Positions 10,575 through 23,300 of a stretch of 64,000 bases of DNA are shown in pieces. Position 1 is the stretch's first letter. Each line of letters opens with the position of its first letter. This DNA is from Dillenia suffruticosa (taxonomy: Eukaryota > Streptophyta > Magnoliopsida > Dilleniales > Dilleniaceae), in assembly GCA_033439265.1 (NCBI GenBank), contig JAVTVX010000030.1, positions 4,528,501-4,592,500 of the forward strand, written 5' to 3'. A program made the translations under genes and the position numbers. The notes beneath the pieces are model-generated. The model searched no databases and had not been told where the DNA came from. It saw only the letters and a program-made list of their open reading frames with translations.

Positions 10575-13500
10575 CTACTCCACCACAGCCAGTAGATCAC
10601 TCTCTTTGCAAAAGCAGTGCCCAGCTTCAGTTCCCAAATCCTCCTGAAATGGTAGCAACAAACTTCATACAGCATATTCTCTAGATAAGAAGAAAGAAGA
10701 TCATGTACTTAAGTGTGCACTTATGAGCACATAGAAAATAAGTTCAGCACAGTTGCACATTTCATTTGAGAACCACACCAAATCATCCTGCCTTAGGTTA
10801 AAAAATCTGTAATTGTGAAGCTGATGAATACAAGACTAGACTACATTTTAAAGCAGTCCTCCCCAAGGCTAAACCACGAAAATTATTTCACAAATACTTG
10901 GCTGATTTAAGACGTTCTGATGGAGTGCCGCTGGACATCTAAAGTAGATGATGTCACAACTTGCTTGTTACGATGATTTCATAGTCTATTACTCTTTCTG
11001 GTTTCACTTGCTTTTGAATGATTTCATATCCTCAAAAATGTATTTCCTTTTTTCCTCCTCGTATCATTTTCTCATCAGATACATCTACGCACGACACTAC
11101 CAATAGCACTTTATTAATAATAACAGGTAAATGATAAAGAAACATATCATTAGCTGTTTGCTGCTACATTCCGGGAAGAGGAAAAAGAAAAGAAAAGAAA
11201 AAAAAAGGCCTGAACAGATTTCATTCTATAAATGGGTAATACTAGTTAATGCCATCAGAAGCAGCACAAACATGGATTAGTGTCCTTACATAGCAAGCAT
11301 GGGAAAGTGAAATTATTCAATTTTATATTAATTAACAGATGAGCATGCTTTACTGAAAAGCTGAATAGAAATGGAATTTACCTTGTAAGCACTTATGTCG
11401 GAAAAAAGGACCTGCAATAGAAGCATTTAAAAATCTTTTACCGAAGAAAAAATTGATATATTATAATTGGCAAAAAATTCTCTGCCTCAGTATCCTAACT
11501 ATAGTTCAAAAGCTGCCATCATTTTAGTTGACAGACAACAGCCACCATAAATCCTTCAGCACCTATAATAGTTTACCTTCTTTCGGGCCTCTACATTCCC
11601 AACATCAGCACCAACAGAGGAGACCTAAAGGAAAAAGAATGCATGCTCTAATTTTTATCAGCCACACCCAAACAACGAGGAAGGCAGGCAAATTTTGACC
11701 AAAGGATAGAACATGAATGGGTAGGATCTGAATGCCAATAATGATCAGTAATTCAGCAAGAGAACTGGTTTCTTAGCTTTGCTCACCTCTCCCATGAGAC
11801 ACTGCTCGAACTTAACAGCTGATTTTGGCAACAAAACTCCACCAGCTGATGTCTTCGAAACCAAATTATTTCTTGCATCAGCATAACAATGCTAATAGTT
11901 TGTAGTCTTAAAAAAAAAAAAATCTCCTCTCCTGTGGCATCAATCCTATCCAACAAATTCAGTACAAGTAGGCAAGCAATGAAAAATGAGTCTGGAATAG
12001 CATATAGTTTTAGTTTTAATAAATCAATGAGCATCAGTCTATTCTTTCATATATTAGTTGCAGAGTAAATGAGTACGGTCCCCAAAAGAAAGAGCTATAG
12101 AAAGCTAACTAGAACAATTCTATGTTGCACAAAGGAACTGTGGTCAATATAGCACAAGTTAACAAGAAACATGCTACAAAAGGCCCCAAATCCACCAATA
12201 AATAATTTTGGAGGAATTTATGTTTAAAATGTGAGTTGGATGCCCAATGGGGCCTGTTTGTGTGAATCTTAGTAGCAAAACCATTTAGATAAATTTGAAC
12301 AGGAACAGCCACCAAAGGTGATGAGCTGATAAGAGGAATTGGAAGGAAGGTAGGATCTGTGGACAAGAAAAAGGTACTTATCGTAGAGTATATAGGCAAA
12401 AGTTTTTCTCACAAGAGGGGAAGAGAGCATACGAACATATCCGCTGTTTAAATCTCTAAACACTCTTAAGTGAAATTTTTTTTTACAACCTTTCTTTACT
12501 AGGTCATAAATCCTGGAGAGTCAAAAGATAGAAAAGAAATGCCAATTATGAATATGCAGAATAATGGAAGGCGTGCACTCAATTTTATAAAGAACCACTC
12601 CACTTCTCAACCTCAACATGGTATACACTTATTTAACTCAAAACACAAGAACTTACATCATTATTCTTAGGCGTGACAATCACAAGCATAAATTTCAACA
12701 AAGTTAGGAGAATTATATACACCAAAAGAAGAAGGGAAAAGGTCTTTGAATGAAAATTGGATAAGAAAGCAGAAAGAGTATCTATGTGGAATCTGTTAAT
12801 GCAGATAATGTTTTATTTAAAATTGTTAGTTATCTCGTAATAAGTTGGATGAAACGGAGAAAAACATCCAAAATTCTTTGCGATCGCATGATACCAATGC
12901 ATTTGAAGGGAAAGTTCTATAGAACCACGGTTAGACCTGTACTATTGTATAGTACAGGGTGTTGAGCTATTAAACAACAATAAAAACAAAAAATGGCTGT
13001 AACAGAGATGGGAATGTTTAGATGGATGTGTGACAAAACAAAAGGAGATAGAATTAGAAATGAAAAGATTCGTAATAAGTTGAAAATTAATTCAATTGTG
13101 GATAAAATGCGAGAATGTCGTCTAAGGTGGTTTGGGCATGTACAAATAAGACCCATGGACGCACCGGTTAGGAGAACCGGGAACTTAAATGTAGAAAATT
13201 TAGTAAAACGAAGGGGTAGACTGCTAAAAAAATGGATATAAATTATTTGTAAAAACATGATAGTTAAGGGTTTATAAGAGAAGATGACTTTGGATAGAAA
13301 TGAGTGGCGTAAATGAATCCGTATAACTTAAACTATTATATTCTAGATATATATATATTTATTCATTTTTATTCTTATTTATTTTTTTATTTATTATTCA
13401 TTTATCTTTATATTTATTTATTTATTTTAATTATCTTCATATTTGTCTCTCAAATGACCGACCCCAAAGTATTGGAATTAAGATTCAGTTTGTTGTTGTT

Positions 13501-15729
13501 GTTGTTTGTAGCTATCTCGCATTGTGGTGATTGGCAGAGGAGATAAGTGTGCATGATAAACATAAGGGCTTCCACTAGGCAATCAGACCACTCTATCCAA
13601 TGCAATCCCAGTCGGTATTCAAAGTCTAAAACACAATTACTGTCACTAAGCCATCTTATTCACTAGCAATGCCAGTAGAAGCATCATGTGTAGCAAGATC
13701 TAAATTTTGCTTTAACATTTCTATGTCACATATAACTTGGTGTCTAAGTGAAGGTTATGAGGGAAGAATGCTACATCATTAAAAACGTAACAATTACTCC
13801 TTATTAGAAAAATGCTCTTTTTTACTCAAAAACATATATAGTAAATTACCTTGAACCGGGAGGCCAGCTTCTATGCACTAATTATTAGCATCCCAAGTGC
13901 AGGGCACAAGGGGTGACAATGCACAAGAAAAATAGTTGGTCATGCCTTGTCTATCTTAAAGATCACCTGCAGGTTCCTTCCAGAAGGAAATCGTTTTTCC
14001 AGGTTCTGCTATAAAGTAGAAGCGGAACTTACCATTATTTAATAGCACTTGCTAATAGTGGACATACGAAAAGTCTATATAGCAAAAGTACTATTTGATT
14101 GCCTACTTTTGCATGATCTATTCTTAATTAAAACCCTATTTTGCTTTAATACTTTGCATGAACCTATTACCACTAGTTAATAATTGATAAGGCTAGTGAG
14201 AAGGACAGGGACAGCTTTTGTAGAGGGGCCATGGTCGCCAAAACCCACCGCCACAACTCTGATCAATATTACTCCTGTTATCAAAAATTACCATGCCACA
14301 ACATCTATTCCCAAAATGGATTTGGCTAGGTCATTTTAACTTGGTTGAGACTAGAACATAAAGCATCCATATGATGAATTTCTGACATGTTTACCCTACT
14401 ACTATGCAAGAAACTTCTTTTAAAAATGTTAAGCAGGTAGTAAGGTAAAGGTTCCTGAAGGAAGCTCTTAAATAACAACAGATGAATACAATTTACTCAG
14501 TTATTGCAACTTTTTTCTTTTAATAAAAAATAATTAAATTGTTTGGACCAATTTGAAAATGGGATGAAGTCTCAAACAAGAATGGTAGATTTGCCAGATT
14601 CCACAATAACTCACTCTTATAAACATAATTCTAAAAGTTGCCAATATCTCACAACAAAACAATAATTATAGAGTGGGATACATTAGCAGCATCAGTATCA
14701 ATATTAAGAAAATAATGGATACAAAACCAATTGTCAAGATTTTCCATGAATTATAGAATTAAGTTATTTTTTGGATTATATGTCAGAGAAACAAACATGA
14801 TTCAGAAATGCTAAATTTATTTTTCAATTCAATTTTTATATTGGACCATAGCACTAATATTGCTAAAATAACTTCCTTGCTTTTGCAACCACTACAACCA
14901 ATGTAGATGAACAATTCAACAAAGAATAGACATGTTCTTTGGAAAAGATACAAGCTTTCAATAGTATAAATGTATTTATAGCTTCATTGGGCATGTAATG
15001 TGGCTACTAATGGGATTAAAACCATAGGCTGTAGATGAATATGAGTGTTTATTCATAATGAAAGAAATATGTGTTATAAATTTGTTTACATGGGTAAACC
15101 ATACTTCTATTTCTTTTTTTATTTATGCTAATAAAAAATAATTGTAGCAAACTTAAGTGGTTAATTTTTTTCATGGGGACCTAATTCTCAACTGAATTTA
15201 CATAAATAAAAAGAAATAAAATAAAATAAAAAATTAAGAATAGGATACGGTGTATACCTCGGGCAGCTCCGGAAGACGAATGAGAACTCTATCAGCTTGC
15301 GGAATTACCTGCAATTCATTGCAACCACATTAACGTTAACCCCTACAAGAATTTATACAAAACCCAGAACAATGATTGCATTAAAACGAAATATGATTTT
15401 GTTAATCGTGTGATAAATTAGCTGAAAATGAATGGAAAAAGAACTAAAACAAAAAACCTTGGCGGGTTCCCATTTCTTGGCAATAGCATTGATTCTAAGA
15501 GAAGTAGAATTTCTTCTTGCACCTGTCCGACACAGAACCAAAATTTTCAAAACAGAAGAAAAGAAAAAAAGGAAAATCAGAAAAACTTGGGAGAACGTTA
15601 ATTACAAGGAAATGAGGGGAGGTTTTAATTTAACAGACCTAGTAATCTCTGAATGGATATTGAAGAGTTATTGCCGTCGAGGTTGGGTAAGAAGAAGGGT
15701 TTTGAAAGAGTCCTGAGAGTGGAAGCCAT
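10575..15729 (-). CDS. Chloroplast 10 kDa chaperonin (GroES-type Cpn10)
   Basis: This is the small co-chaperonin that caps plastid Cpn60 during protein folding. Seven minus-strand exons splice in frame to 139 aa: 15729-15639, 15522-15458, 15308-15258, 11852-11787, 11624-11577, 11411-11382 and 10643-10575. Residues 1 to about 45 are Ser/Arg-rich and start MASTLRTLSKPFFLPNL, as expected of a plastid transit peptide. The GroES fold then begins at VIPQADRVLIRLPELPE. The mobile-loop segment is TSAGGVLLPKSAVKFE, followed by MGEVSSVGADVG, KKVLFSDISAYK and a C-terminal GHCFCKESDLLAVVE. The length equals, from memory, Arabidopsis CPN10-2 (At2g44650), whose neighbour there is also the TGD4-like gene. 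Intron 3 is about 3.4 kb and carries a LINE fragment. No lesions are seen. Confidence 0.95.
12781..13515 (+). mobile_element. L1-type LINE 3' fragment inside Cpn10 intron 3
   Basis: The plus strand encodes a broken C-terminal LINE reverse transcriptase tail. It reads ILCDRMIP, LKGKFYRTTVRPVLLYS, then an 82-residue open stretch from 12993 with MGMFRWMCDKTKGDRIRNE, CRLRWFGHVQIRP and MDAPVRR, then LDRNEWRK. These are typical of plant L1 3' ends. It finishes in a (TTG)n tail near 13490-13507. It is antisense to the host gene, truncated at its 5' end and interrupted by stops, so it is a dead insertion tolerated in the intron. Confidence 0.85.
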
Positions 15730-15740
15730 TAGATACGCAG

Positions 15741-15743
<3 letters not shown>

Positions 15744-15784
<41 letters not shown>
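15744..15784. repeat. (AG)n tract in the Cpn10 leader
   Basis: About 20 AG units lie just upstream of the minus-strand start codon at 15729, read as (CT)n in the transcript. It parallels the AG tract at the TGD4 start. Confidence 0.85.
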
Positions 15785-15787
<3 letters not shown>

Positions 15788-15799
15788 TTCGGTTAACAG

Positions 15800-16460
15800 C
15801 TAGCAACTTTTGTAGAAGAGAGTGTCGAGTCGAGGAGAGGCTTTAGATTGTTCTCTCTACCTTTGCGGGCCGAGCGGAAAAATATTTTAAAAGAAGAACA
15901 CAAAGCTTACTCACTATAGAGTTTTAAAATTGGGTTTGAAAAATAAGATAAGGTACCCGATATTGATTGGAATTCAAACTTCTACCGAAAAATAAAAAAA
16001 TGTTACATGAAAAAATATTTTGTATACAACAAAATCATCTATGCCAAATATCAAATATTTTTAATTATTTTAAATATTTTTAATATAATTATAGAATTTT
16101 GTGTTATTAACCATAAAATATAATAATAACACAAGATCCATTTTTAATACAAATCATTCATTTTAAATATTTTTTTATTTTTTTATAATCATAAAATTAT
16201 CTTTAAATCATTTTTAATTTTTAAGAGTCCAATACAATGAACTTCGATTTTAAATTTAGGTAATTTTTTTTAAACATTTAAAAAACACTTAAATTTCAAT
16301 TCAACTTAAAATTTAGATTTTGAAAAAAAGAAAAGAAAAAAAAAACCCAAATAAATGACGTACATAGAGTTGAAATATTTGAGTCTAAACACAAATAAAT
16401 GGTATATAGTAAAAATATTATAATATTATAATACTATAAAAATTATAATTATTAAAATAT
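15800..16460. other. AT-rich intergenic DNA
   Basis: This is the likely Cpn10 promoter side, grading into long TTTTTAA/AATATT runs. No gene or well-bounded element is seen. Confidence 0.5.
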
Positions 16461-16461
16461 T

Positions 16462-16850
16462 AAATAATAAAAATATCAATAGATCATAATATTAATATAA
16501 TAATTAAAATAAAAAATAAAAAATTTAATTTAAATGTTTAAATATCTAAATAATATTAAATAATAATTTGAAATATCAATTATTTAAATATTAATTTTTA
16601 GATATTTGATATTTAAATAAAATATTAAATTGTAATATAAAATATTAAAATATTAAATAATAAACTAAAACTTTATTATTGAATAATTTAATTTAAGTAA
16701 AATTCTAAATATTATTATCTCATTTAGAATTTTAAAAAAATAAAAAACTTAAATATTTAATTAAAATATTTATTTAATATTAAATATATGAAATTAAAAT
16801 AGGAAAAATATTTATGTAATATTAATATTTGTGTAATAATATTTAAAAAT

Positions 16851-16886
<36 letters not shown>

Positions 16887-17800
16887 GAGCGAGGGTGGCG
16901 TGCGAGGTGGGGGAAGAGAGAGAGAGAGAGGAGAGGGTGTGGGGTGGGAGGTGGGGGAAGGGAGAGAGAGAGACTCGGAGAGAACAGAGAGGGAGAGGGG
17001 GGAGAGAGCGGGTGAGAATTTAATGCATGCATGAAGAGAGAAAGAGGGAGAGTAATAAACGTGGAGAGAGAGAGAGAGAGAGAGAAAGAATTATAATTTA
17101 ATTAAAAATTTTACTATTATATTAAAAATATTATTTTATGATTGTATTAAAAATATTAAAAATATTTAAAAATTTGATGATGGTAAATATTTTTAATTAA
17201 AAAATTTTATGATTGTATTAAAAATATTTATAAAATTTTATGATAAAAAATATTTTTTAAATAAAAAAAAAATATCTTAATATCATAATATTAATAGAAT
17301 AATTAAAATAAAAAATAAAAAATTTAATTTAAATATTTAAATATTTATACGATATTAAATAATAATTTGAAATATCACTTATTTAAATATTAATTTTTAG
17401 ATATTTGATGATATTTAAATAAAATATTAAATTGTAATATAAAATATTAAATAATAAATTAAAACTAATAATTTAATTTAAATAAAATTATAAATATTAT
17501 TATCTAATTTAGAATTTTAAAAAATAAAAATATTTAAATATTTATTAATATAAAATATATGAAATTAAAATAGAAAAAATATTTTTGTAATATTAATATT
17601 TGTGTAATAATATTTAAAAATGAAGAGAGAGAGAGAGAGAGAGCGGGGGGAGGGGGAAGGGGAGGTGGGGTGAGGATGGGGGTGGGAGATGGGGGGAGAG
17701 AGAGAGAGAGGGGAGAGTAATTTAATGCATGCATGAAGAGAGAGAGAGTAATAAATGTGGAGAGAGAGAGAGGGAGAGGGAGAGGGAGAGAGAGTCATAA
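16462..17800. repeat. Duplicated AT-rich module ending in GA-rich tract
   Basis: Two consecutive copies (about 16462-17095 and 17270-17800) share the same order. An AT-rich block contains ATAATTAAAATAAAAAATAA and TTTTTAGATATTTGAT. Then comes TTTGTGTAATAATATTTAAA, a 100-180-base purine tract of GAGAGA/GGGAGG, ATGCATGCATGAAGAGAG and TAATAAAYGTGGAGAGAG. The copies differ in purine-tract length and small indels. Long frames read through the purine tracts are Ser/Leu or Arg/Glu low complexity and are not genes. Confidence 0.8.
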
Positions 17801-17979
17801 TGAAGGTTTGTCCATGTGTTGACGTGGTTTTGGACATCCAATAAATGGCCTCCAACTCATGACTTTGAACACCTGGTGAGGTTTTTATATACACAGTAAA
17901 TATATATATTTTGTCATTTAATTTCGATTCAAATAACAATAATCCCCTTCTTTAAATTCAAATCTTATTATAAATAATA

Positions 17980-17982
17980 ATA

Positions 17983-18005
<23 letters not shown>
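17980..18005. repeat. (TA)n microsatellite
   Basis: A pure TA dinucleotide run is followed by a T-rich run. It is a simple sequence repeat with no associated gene. Confidence 0.8.
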
Positions 18006-18013
<8 letters not shown>

Positions 18014-19097
18014 TTTACATAATAAATTTTATTCAATTTATTCACGGTATAAATATCATACAAGTTAATTTAAGAGTAATTCTTTTTATACTTATCTTTT
18101 TACTTTTAAAACTCATTCACATAAAGAAAAAAATCGTCGAGATCTTCCAACTCAAATCTATCCTGATAAAAAAAAATTGTTTATAAGATCGTAGGAGGCG
18201 TCACCAGTTAATTTGAGTTCAATGTTTTCATTATTTTCCTTGACCACAGGTGATCATGGAATCTATCTCAACTTAATGTATTATTTTTGAGCCATCGTTG
18301 ATTTAATAAGATTTGATATTATATCTCTTAATTAAAATTTTAAATTTAATTTACGGTTTGAATATAAAAAAAATTATATTGAGAGGATAACTCTCTTAAA
18401 TGAGTTATTATAAGTTTCAAACTGAATTAGTCAGATTATAACTCTATATATCTATTGGTATAAAAATTTTGACTTTTTAATATTTTAGTTACAATTCAAA
18501 TAATAATTCACTTAAAAAAACAATTAAGTTATAAACTGATTTTACGAAAATTTTATAGTAACTTTTAAAAAGCCTATAATGCATAGCGACATTAATCATT
18601 TATGAAAAAAAAAATGCGAAGACAAAGCAGAATTATTTGGGTAGTGTATAACCACTAAGTTCATATGAATTATCAAAAAAATAATGATAACCGATAAATA
18701 TAATATGTATACAGAATCCCGATTAAATAGAAGTGGGACGAGGCATCCGAGGAGAATTGTCCTCTCTCTTTGTTCCACGCGTATGGATGGGACCCAATCA
18801 AATTAGAACAGGTGTGAGAAAACGAAATATAATTTGAGATGAGGTGAGTTTGGTAAGTTACTTTAACTTTTTGGAGGGCGAAAGGAAAACGTTCTTTTTT
18901 ATTTTGGATTAAGGAGAGCGAAGGAATTAAAATACAGAGTCCAAAGCTTCTCTCTCTTCCCGAATGGAAAACGCCATGAACGGTCAAGCTCCTCTCTATG
19001 TCCTTCCACTTTGAAGCAGGTGGGGAAAAAGGGATACCTTGACCAAAGATAGAAAGAACCAACTAAAGCTTTCTCCTCACCTTTTTTCTCTGGAACC

Positions 19098-19137
<40 letters not shown>

Positions 19138-20345
19138 AATCTTCAAATTTTCTGTCCGACTGAGCCAATGATACCATCTAAACACAATCACTGCATCACA
19201 AAATGTTCATCTTCATTATCAATTTCAAGCTTCCACGGGAAATCCGCCATTAACCTGGCACTCGAGCTCTCTCAATCGACGGTGAGCAATGCTTTCTTAA
19301 ATTGGGGCGTGAATTTGAAGTTTCGTAACTTGTGAGTTAGATTAAAGCCTCAAGTCACTTTTTTGACCACCAATTGCATCTGCACCCAATTCAATTTTGA
19401 TTCGATGCCCTCCCTCTCAACGGACTCTTCTACTTTAATTTCAAGCTTGGGATTGAAATTGTAAATCAAACCCAAATCCAATCGAGTACAAGTACGAGTA
19501 GCGACCAAACTGACAAGTTGTGGTGGGTGTTATGGCTCTGTCCTTGAATTCTAAAAGGATGGTCAGGCTCCAATTTTCATCTTCCACACCCCTCCTCCAC
19601 CTCCACCAATCCCTGATTCCAGGACTGCCACTTTTCATAACATGAAGCATAATATTTGAGAAGGTCCTTAATGCTGCTTCAAGTCCGGGGTTTTTAGTCG
19701 TTTCTCTTCTATGTTTTGTCGAGGTACCCATTTTCCCCACCTGCTTCAAATCGGAACGAGAGAGGTGCTTTGCTGTTAATGGCGTTTTTTGTTCGGTGGG
19801 GGAAAAAGGGGAGGGAGAGAGGCTTTCCGCCTCTGTTTTTTCTTTTCTTCACTCTCCTTAACCCAAAATAAGAAACTCTTTCCCCTGTAGGCCCGCGCCC
19901 CGCCTTATCACTGAAAACATTAAGATAACAAACTCTCCTCAACTCAAATTGCTTCTTATTTTTTTTCGCTAATGCACTAATTTGACATTTTCTTAAAAAA
20001 GTTGCTTCGGTGCATTACGGTGCCTAAAACTTCGCTCCAAGTTTTGTCGTAGGAAAAGAAAAGAAGTGATAGGAACGGCTAGTAGGGACCACCACTGCAC
20101 TTTATGCATTCACTCACAAGTCACAAGTCACTCGTACCTCTGCTTCCCTTCTTGATTATAATTATATTTGCCGTATTCCCTCTCATTGTCTTTCATTTTC
20201 TGCCCAAATTGTCCATTCCGGTCCTAATATAATCACACCCCAGATCAGAAGGACTGGAAAGGGTCTTTTGCCTTTTTCTCTTTTGAATAGAGAGAGAGAG
20301 AGAGTGAGAGCGCATTGTATTGGGATTGGAGCAGTGGTTGTGGTG
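18006..20345. other. Intergenic DNA and presumed promoter of the GPI-protein gene
   Basis: AT-rich to about 18.85 kb, then of more balanced composition with a (CT)n run at about 19101-19132. Open frames of 60-130 codons occur on both strands at 18.6-20.0 kb. They overlap each other, lack recognisable domains and include low-complexity Leu/Ser runs, so none is called. The last few hundred bases carry a GAGAGAGAGAGAG leader tract near 20290 and are the likely promoter and 5' UTR of the next gene. Confidence 0.45.
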
Positions 20346-23300
20346 ATGATGTTGAAGAAGTTTTGCTGGTTTGAGTTTATGATCCTTTGCACTGCACTTG
20401 TAGCAGCTGTTGTCTCGGCCAAGAACCATGGTAGTACCTTCCTCCTTGTGTGTGTGTGGGTGTGTTTTATGCTGCTTTCATCTTTGTTCTGAGACATTTT
20501 AATTTTCTTCATTCAATTCTTTTGGTGGTGGATGTTATTGTTCATTTGATGCTTCACTGATTCTCGGCAAGACAGATATATATATATGGTGATAGAGAAT
20601 AAAACTTTGTTCCTTAGTGTTGTGGGAAACCCTTGTTTGTTAATTTCAATTTGGTGAGTCTAGGGTAAGGAAGGAAGGCTAGATCGTAGACTTGATGCAA
20701 TGTAGTGTCATTTGAGTTTGCAAGGGAAAAATTGATGTGGGCATGCTACAAAGGTTGCATTTTCCGAGCGGAAAACTTGGTGGCATTAATGCTACTCTTG
20801 GAATTTTGAGGCCAATTGCAATGTATGCCTAATCAATTTTGCATTTATGTGCATGTTCCTGGTAATTAATCACTGATTTTTAGGTGCCTTTGCGACTTGG
20901 ATATCTGAATCTTCCTTTGTTTGTCCATTTTGTGGGCTTGGATTTCGTGGGTAACTAAATGCAATTGATTACTTCTTTCAGACTGCATTAGGGGTTCCTA
21001 ATGCATTACACTTTTCAAGCTGAGGAAAAGACTTGGCTATTTAAAGTGTTTTCAAGTATTATTTTCTTTTCATAGATGTTTAACACAATAGCTAATTACT
21101 TTATTTATTCATTTATTTGCCTCAAGAGCCTTTATTAGCCACAATTTTTGATTCAGTGGAAGCAACTTAAAGGCTATTTGACTTGGGAAGCCTGTCAGTG
21201 ATGCTTAGTATGGCACTTACACACTTTGCTCCTGGTTCCCAACTGCATGCAGTTGACGTTCTAATGTGGAAATTTTAATCAAATGCTGCTTATTGATGAT
21301 TGATCTTTTCATCTGTAATGTGGGAAATTATATTTGCTTTTCTCGATGGATCCAAACTGCAGTTTGTGGTTGGGGTTTTTGTAAAGAAAGGCCCTAAATT
21401 ATTTTCCTTTACAAGTCCCTTAATTATTTCCAAAGTTGGAATGTCAATATTGGGTCAAGATATTCTAGGTATGCATCCTCTCCAAAACATAACAGAATTG
21501 AATGTCCTTGTATCTTTTCCTTGACTCTTTGTACTCCTACATAGCTTTGGATCTAAAAATTGCTTTGGCAAGCCGGGTAATGTTACAAAAGAATTAATTA
21601 TATCTCCTTCTACTAACTTAAATTTTTGGAATAAATGGTAATTTTACAAGATATAAGATTCCACTAGTTTAAACTTATGGAAGGAACCATCGATATAAGA
21701 AAATATAAGAAATTTAAACTTTTGGAAGGAATGATAATGTATAAATATATTGTATTCTGTATAACTACCATTATTTTCGAAACAGATGATATCCAAAATA
21801 TAAGAATAAATTTTTGGAAGAAATGATAATTTACAAATACATTATAATTACCATTTCTTTCAAAAGCTTAATTTAAGTTTGGGGAAAGAGGTGTTATTAA
21901 TTAATTAATTAATTTTTTTGGTTTCTTAATATTCCCCCCTCACGTGTACTCAACATTTCCTGCTCTAGTACCATTTTGTATTTTGTAAAATTACTTTTTC
22001 TTCCAAAAGTTTAAACTAGTTGAAGAAGATGTTTTGAATTCTTGTGTGTATTAATAGGTACCATATGGTATTCACTTAGATAGGTTTTCCAAGTGCATCA
22101 TTGTTCAAGTGTGGTGCTTATATAAAAGGATGTGCTTGAGGTGCTTGCACAAGTATTAGTAGAGCAATGTAATCACAGTCAAATAGCAAGCATTAAGCAC
22201 CATAATTGTAGGCAACTGAAGCCTTTATTACTATAAGGAAATATTACAACTCTGAGCAGGATCTTTTGCAAAGCTACAGCTAAGATAAAGAGAGGATGTT
22301 AACCCCCCCCCCCCCCCCCCAAATGTCCATGCAAAGATCTTTGCAAAGTCTTGTTTCAGCCTTCTCCATGCCATTTCAGCATGATATATCAGAGTACATC
22401 AGCTATAGGTAACTATACCTGCTGATCAAACTTATACTCCTCCCAATTGATCTTTAACTCGATCTTGTTGTCTATTTCTAATTCATCTCTTCCTTATTAT
22501 TAGTTTTTCAGCAACTTTGCCCTGTTAGAAGAGTAGTAAATATTATGTCTAAGGTTTTAGGATTAATAGTTTAGAATAGAGAAAAATTGTCAGTTTGAAG
22601 ACTGTTAAAGATGAAAGGGTTAAATGGCTCACAACCATGAATCATACAGCAGATGTTACAAGAAGCTAAGTATATCTGGGCCACATTTTAAGCTAGAAAC
22701 TCCGAACAGGATATGTAGTGTGAAATGCCAACAAGTAATCATGCCTGTATTGAAGACCATCTTAGACACTGCCGTTGGGCACTTCCCAATCGTGTTCCTC
22801 ACTTCCAGGACATTTATAAATGTAAAGAAATTTTACATTGTGATAGGATTTCAATAAAGTGTTTCTCTTGAAAAGTAACGAATGGGCTTCAAACAAACGT
22901 AGAAATTGCATGTGTCAAAAATAATACATAGTTTTATAATAACTCCTCTCTCAATTATGACCTTGTTCACAGGTTCAAACTGTGGGAACAACCTCTTTCC
23001 CTGTCAGGGTAAAATCTACTTTAGATCCTCCCTGGACTCCAAAATGGTGGGAGCCTTGTGCAGTCAACTGTCCTTTTTGTGCTTCTATTTTGATTGAATT
23101 TTGATGATTGGCTGTTTGAAACATCTCTTCTATGTTTCTGGTGTCTCCACAAATACCACTTTGCAGTACTCTATAAAAACTTCTGGGCTCGATGCGGCCA
23201 ATTTTCTCTTGTTACTTATTTGCCATCTGCCTTGACTTATGGTCAATCTGTGCTTCATAGAAACATTTGGAATTCAATCTGGCCTTGTTTTTGAGTTTTC

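Noticed and set aside
16757-17034. Open frames on both strands through GA-rich tracts (also 17534-17939)
   Set aside because: They are pure low-complexity products of GAGAGA/CTCTCT repeats within a duplicated non-coding module.
18596-19942. Several overlapping frames of 60-130 codons on both strands
   Set aside because: They overlap each other, contain Leu/Ser or Arg/Glu repeat runs, and have no recognisable motif or consistent exon structure.
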